Positions 63,970-64,000 of a stretch of 64,000 nucleotides of DNA are shown here, in pieces; the stretch's first letter is position 1; the number at the start of each line of letters is the position of its first letter. The stretch is from assembly GCA_945952465.1 (NCBI GenBank), contig CAMFIB010000001.1:1488001-1552000 (forward strand), given 5' to 3'. The translations under genes and the position numbers were made by a program. The notes beneath the pieces are model-generated. The model saw only the letters and a list, made by a program, of their open reading frames with translations. It was not told the DNA's origin and searched no databases. This DNA comes from an uncultured Pseudomonadota bacterium (GTDB taxonomy: Bacteria; Pseudomonadota; Gammaproteobacteria; Burkholderiales; Burkholderiaceae_C).

Positions 63970-64000
63970 ATGACGACCCGATTCACGCTTGCCGCCCCGG
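63970..64000 (+). CDS. Start of a gene cut by the window end
   Basis: ATG at 63970 with GGAG ten bases upstream; only MTTRFTLAAP is inside the window. It starts 44 bases after the GDSL lipoprotein gene and is likely in the same unit. Too short to identify. Confidence 0.4.
   Translation, partial: MTTRFTLAAP

Overview
The window looks like chromosomal DNA of a high-GC betaproteobacterium, most likely family Comamonadaceae (order Burkholderiales). The support is a complete 14-gene nuo operon in the tpiA-secG-tRNA-Leu-nuoA..N arrangement with a DUF2818 gene at its end, the style of the core proteins, and a dispersed short repeat of a kind I remember from that family. No species can be named from the sequence alone.

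Layout. 1-9.1 kb: the 3' end of a LolD-type ABC ATPase gene, a small gene that seems broken by two single-base losses, a secreted hypothetical protein, ethanolamine ammonia-lyase eutBC (minus), then an FtsX-type permease, an AttH/CrtC-like lipocalin protein and an MsbA-like exporter (plus). 9.1-29.6 kb, all minus: pnp, a quinone oxidoreductase, tpiA, secG, tRNA-Leu(GAG), nuoA-N, DUF2818, a NUDIX hydrolase and DUF1178. 29.7-34.3 kb: rpsO, a small heat-shock protein with a sigma32-type promoter, a multidomain surface lipoprotein and tsaD.

34.4-52.1 kb is a nitrate assimilation island: nasT (ANTAR antiterminator), nrtABC-type nitrate transporter, a lipoprotein, a NarK-type transporter, a beta-propeller protein and HTH protein of unknown role, a fused PP2C phosphatase/Ser-Thr kinase, then nirB-nirD-nasA-ybiB-cobA. 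Nitrate enters through the ABC and MFS transporters, NasA reduces it to nitrite, NirBD reduces nitrite to ammonium, and CobA supplies precorrin-2 for the siroheme of NirB. Three sigma54 (-24/-12) promoters precede nrtA, narK and nirB. The nrtA promoter also has an NtrC-type site upstream and a leader hairpin plus terminator suited to NasT antitermination.

52.1-64 kb: housekeeping genes (yhiN-like, rpsU, yqeY, pmbA, darP, mog, cysE, trmJ, suhB) and a GDSL-type lipoprotein whose block-I serine seems replaced. Embedded at 54.27-55.77 kb is the most unusual segment: a decayed integron with a frameshifted C-terminal scrap of an IntI integrase on the minus strand, followed by attC-like sites and cassette genes (DUF4262, DUF2199 and a small ORF) on the plus strand.

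Two dispersed repeat families run through the window. Some copies lie inside coding sequences and may have changed the proteins.
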